From positions 1 to 16,114 of the forward strand of contig CAZPSA010000025.1 of assembly GCA_964589375.1 (NCBI GenBank): DNA of 16,114 nt. Reading direction: 5' to 3'. A program made the position numbers and the translations under genes. Each line of letters opens with the position of its first letter. Position 1 is the stretch's first letter. The notes beneath the pieces are model-generated. The model searched no databases, was not told the DNA's origin, and worked only from the letters and a program-made list of their open reading frames with translations. Positions 13,903 through 16,114 of this stretch are shown piece after piece. This stretch comes from CAG-533 sp964589375 (lineage in GTDB: Bacteria > Bacillota_I > Bacilli_A > RF39 > UBA660).

Positions 13903-14877
13903 TTATTCTAAATATTTGCTTGGATCCTTTATTGTGCCTTGGGCATATAGTTTATAGAGCATTTTGTCGTAGTTGTATGCTTCTTCAATGTATATATTTT
14001 CTTTTTTATTGGTTTTGTTGATGTCTATGTTTAAGTATTTGGCACAACTTGGAGTTATAATGTCACAGGCTTGAAGTCTTTTGATAATATTTTTGTAACT
14101 TGCCTTGTAACGATTAGAAAAGATATCTATTTCTTTAAAATCAATTTTTATTCTCGTTTTACCAAATTCATTTACAAGTGCTTCTTTAGGAATAAGTAGT
14201 GATAGAGCGAAACGAGTAGTTATTTCATCTTTGTTACGGTCAGATTTTATAAGTAGTTCGCCTAGATATTTGGCAATGTTGTATCTTTGTTCATAGCCAT
14301 TGTCAGCTTTAGGTACCGCTATAACGGGAATGCCATTAATGTTTTCATAGAAACCAACAAAGCCGCTAGTACTTTCGCTTTTAGGGATAGTTATTAAAAT
14401 TATGCCGTTATTTTCAAGGAGATAAGCTAAATCGTGAAGCGGACTGCTTATTGGGATTGTAAAGAATATTCTTAGTTTTGTGGCAAGAATTTCAGCTTCT
14501 TCAGGAGTTTTAATCATGTGGACGCCAAATTTGTTTTGAAGAGTTATGTTTGATAGGTTAAGCAGTTCAAAGTAGTTGTTGACTTTTTTGCTGATAATAT
14601 TTTTTATTTTTTCTTGTTTAATAAAGCTTACTTTAGGTATGCAATTAAAATTATTGAATTTGATATCGCTTACTGTACCGGTGTCCAAAATTTCATCAAT
14701 GGTGCAATTGTATACAACGGAGAATGCTTCAAGACGAGATAGGCTCGGTGTCATTTGATTAGTTTCGTATTTTAAAATAGCTGGGGCGCTTACACCAATT
14801 TTTTTGGCAGCGGAGTTCATTGATAGGTTGTTTTTTAGTCTTAGGGCTCTTAGATTGTCGCCAATGGTCTTTTTCAT
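13903..14877 (-). CDS. XRE-family regulator fused to a protease-dead ImmA/IrrE-like domain
   Basis: 324 residues. An N-terminal helix-turn-helix of the XRE type spans about 5-62 (NLRALRLKNNLSMNSAAKKI, VSAPAILKYE, SRLEAFSVV). A region like the ImmA/IrrE (DUF955) metallopeptidase follows at about 125-235: EEAEILATKLR, NNGIILITIP, GFVGFYENINGIPVIAV, and TTRFALSLLIP. In active members the segment before the last motif is HEXXH; here the aligned residues are KYLGE (203-207), so both zinc-binding His and the catalytic Glu at its usual place are missing, although Glu218 may match the third ligand. ATG at 14875-14877 follows AGGTGAT. Related active proteins cleave phage or ICE repressors or stress regulators; this one may bind a partner or ligand without cutting. 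It has its own promoter and terminator, and no mobile genes are visible nearby. Confidence 0.82.
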   Translation of the reverse strand: MKKTIGDNLRALRLKNNLSMNSAAKKIGVSAPAILKYETNQMTPSLSRLEAFSVVYNCTIDEILDTGTVSDIKFNNFNCIPKVSFIKQEKIKNIISKKVNNYFELLNLSNITLQNKFGVHMIKTPEEAEILATKLRIFFTIPISSPLHDLAYLLENNGIILITIPKSESTSGFVGFYENINGIPVIAVPKADNGYEQRYNIAKYLGELLIKSDRNKDEITTRFALSLLIPKEALVNEFGKTRIKIDFKEIDIFSNRYKASYKNIIKRLQACDIITPSCAKYLNIDINKTNKKENIYIEEAYNYDKMLYKLYAQGTIKDPSKYLE

Positions 14878-14907
14878 AATATCACCTGTTAATATCTTTC
14901 TAATTAA

Positions 14908-14936
14908 ATTCTATCATTTTAACTAATTTTTGTAAA
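14908..14936 (-). promoter_or_regulatory. Promoter of the XRE/ImmA-like gene
   Basis: TTTACA (14931-14936) and TAGAAT (14908-14913) on the minus strand with a 17-nt spacer. A second TTTACA lies 9 nt further upstream (TTTACA-CTA-TTTACA), a direct repeat that could be bound by the regulator itself. Confidence 0.6.
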
Positions 14937-15081
14937 TAGTGTAAAGGGATTTTTAGGGCTATTTTAGGCAGATTGGTAGGTGTTTGGGTTGTATTATAAA
15001 AAATTGTAATTGGGGTATTGCAAGCATATTAAAGGATTGGCTAATTTGGTTCGCTTCATTGGCGAGTGGATTTGAATATTT

Positions 15082-16083
15082 TCAACTAGGGATAATTAGT
15101 TCTTGACCGATGGTTAAGATGTTGGAGTTTAGGGCGTTTAATTTTTTTATTTCGGTTACACTTGTGTTAAAAGTCTTAGCAATATTGTAGAGAGTATCTC
15201 CTTTTTTTATGGTGTATTTTCTTGTTGTCTGGGTTGTACTACTGGTTTGGGTTGGAATAATTAGTTGCTTGCCGATTGTTAGAGTATTGTTAGTTAGATT
15301 ATTAGTTGACTTGATGGAATCTACGGTTGTGTTAAATGCTTTGGCAATGCTGTAGAGAGTATCTCCTTTCTTGATGGTATAGGTACTTGATGGAGCATTT
15401 TGAGATATTATTATTTTTTGACCAATTGATAGCGTATTTGATTTTAGATTATTGTTTTTGATTAGAGTGTCTACGGTTGTGTTGTAGCGGCGTGCAATAT
15501 TATATAAAGTGTCTCCTTTTACTACAGTGTGGTATTGGTAGTTTTCTGAGGTGGAAGGTGGTTGTGTGGTGTTTTCTTGTTTAATTAGGAGAACATCTCC
15601 AATGTTAAGTGTGTTACTTGAAAGATTGTTTATTTCTTTTAATTTTTCGACAGTAAGGCCATATGTTTTTGCTATACTCCATAGGCTATCTCCTTTTTTT
15701 ACGACGTAATAGCCAGAATTAGCTACTGGAATGTATTGATATCCAGCATATGTGGTTAAGGCTTTTACTACGGCTTCGGCATATTTTTCGTAGTTGTTTT
15801 TTAATTTTTCAGCATCTGCGGCATTATCTAGAAATCCATATTCAATGATTATAGTTTCATTGTTGGGGGTATCACGTATAATGTAGTAGTAATCTTTAGA
15901 AGTGTCAGATGGCAAGCGGCGTTGATAGGCTTTGCGGATGGACTGTCCCTGCTTTTCTAATTCATTTAATACTTGATTGGCTAGTTTATCATTATTTCTT
16001 AAAGCGTAGATGACTTCGGCACCTTCCGCACCTGGGGAAGAAAAATATGTGATTAGGCAATTATTTTTTCTTGATTTTACTAA
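15082..16083 (-). CDS. N-acetylmuramoyl-L-alanine amidase with four LysM repeats, 5' end disrupted or lost
   Basis: A cell-wall hydrolase that cuts the bond between muramic acid and L-Ala of the stem peptide. The amidase_3 part is its C-terminal half only: GAEGAEVIYALRNNDKLANQ, the QRRLPSDTSKDYYYI segment and the catalytic-Glu motif IIIEYGFLDN. Four LysM peptidoglycan-binding repeats follow, each with a (V/I)(V/K)KGD(S/T)L core, ending at the C-terminus and joined by Ser/Thr-rich linkers. A TTG at 15913-15915 could be read as a start, but amidase homology continues upstream of it. In that frame a TGA lies at 16084-16086, and the SNH(I) zinc-ligand segment expected just before GAEGAEV reads ITYFSSP. 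An NHI tripeptide appears in another frame at 16046-16054. The first half of the enzyme is therefore outside the window, frameshifted, or in a poor-quality contig end. Confidence 0.82.
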   Translation of the reverse strand, partial: LVKSRKNNCLITYFSSPGAEGAEVIYALRNNDKLANQVLNELEKQGQSIRKAYQRRLPSDTSKDYYYIIRDTPNNETIIIEYGFLDNAADAEKLKNNYEKYAEAVVKALTTYAGYQYIPVANSGYYVVKKGDSLWSIAKTYGLTVEKLKEINNLSSNTLNIGDVLLIKQENTTQPPSTSENYQYHTVVKGDTLYNIARRYNTTVDTLIKNNNLKSNTLSIGQKIIISQNAPSSTYTIKKGDTLYSIAKAFNTTVDSIKSTNNLTNNTLTIGKQLIIPTQTSSTTQTTRKYTIKKGDTLYNIAKTFNTSVTEIKKLNALNSNILTIGQELIIPS

Positions 16084-16114
16084 TCATTTTAATCATTTAG
16101 AATTTCTATCAATT

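Noticed and set aside
13903..14877. Prophage or ICE region suggested by the XRE/ImmA-like gene
   Set aside because: No integrase, phage structural genes, attachment repeats or compositional shift are visible; the neighbours are housekeeping genes.
14941..15025. A 22-codon minus-strand frame starting MLAIPQLQ between the amidase and the XRE gene
   Set aside because: No ribosome binding site and no recognisable features; chance frame.

Overview
The window is a low-GC (very AT-rich by eye) bacterial segment in which every convincing gene lies on the minus strand. TruA, TilS, FtsH, LigA and PcrA of Firmicutes/Bacilli type, two ECF-type ATPase remnants next to truA, a YihY protein and a LysM amidase suggest a reduced-genome Bacilli or Mollicutes-related organism, probably an uncultured gut lineage. 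That placement is inference. TGG is used for Trp and TGA ends one gene (8906), so the standard bacterial code is likely. A run of 10 Ns at 1168-1177 marks a scaffold gap, so this is a draft or metagenome assembly. I saw no rRNA, tRNA, CRISPR array or transposase gene.

Layout in transcription order, right to left. (1) The right edge holds the C-terminal part of an N-acetylmuramoyl-L-alanine amidase with four LysM repeats; its 5' part is broken by stops at the edge. (2) An XRE-type regulator fused to an ImmA/IrrE-like domain that lacks HEXXH has its own promoter and terminator. (3) pcrA and ligA, for DNA repair and replication, follow. (4) A promoter at 9398-9426 starts an operon of a small membrane protein, a sensor with extracellular solute-binding-like domains and a degenerate GGDEF domain, and a YihY/BrkB membrane protein; a strong terminator ends it at 5893-5920. 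(5) A second operon holds two degenerate EcfA-like ATPases and truA, in the usual ecfA1-ecfA2-ecfT-truA order but without ecfT. (6) tilS overlaps an ftsH that stops just after the AAA+ second region of homology, followed by a hairpin. (7) Beyond the gap lies the C-terminal half of a different ftsH. (8) At the left edge a small membrane or secreted protein begins, downstream of a near-consensus promoter whose spacer contains eight consecutive G.

How the genes work together: truA and tilS modify tRNA, pcrA and ligA serve DNA metabolism, and ftsH serves membrane proteostasis; this is a core housekeeping block. The less ordinary items are four proteins from catalytic families that have lost catalytic motifs (the two ECF ATPases, the GGDEF sensor and the ImmA-like regulator), the split or duplicated ftsH at the assembly gap, and the poly-G promoter, which may be phase variable. 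No intergenic stretch exceeds 300 bases. The longest, 13671-13902, holds a probable terminator, a palindrome and a -10 box for pcrA. The next, 14878-15081, holds the XRE promoter, and in 14937-15081 I see nothing convincing.
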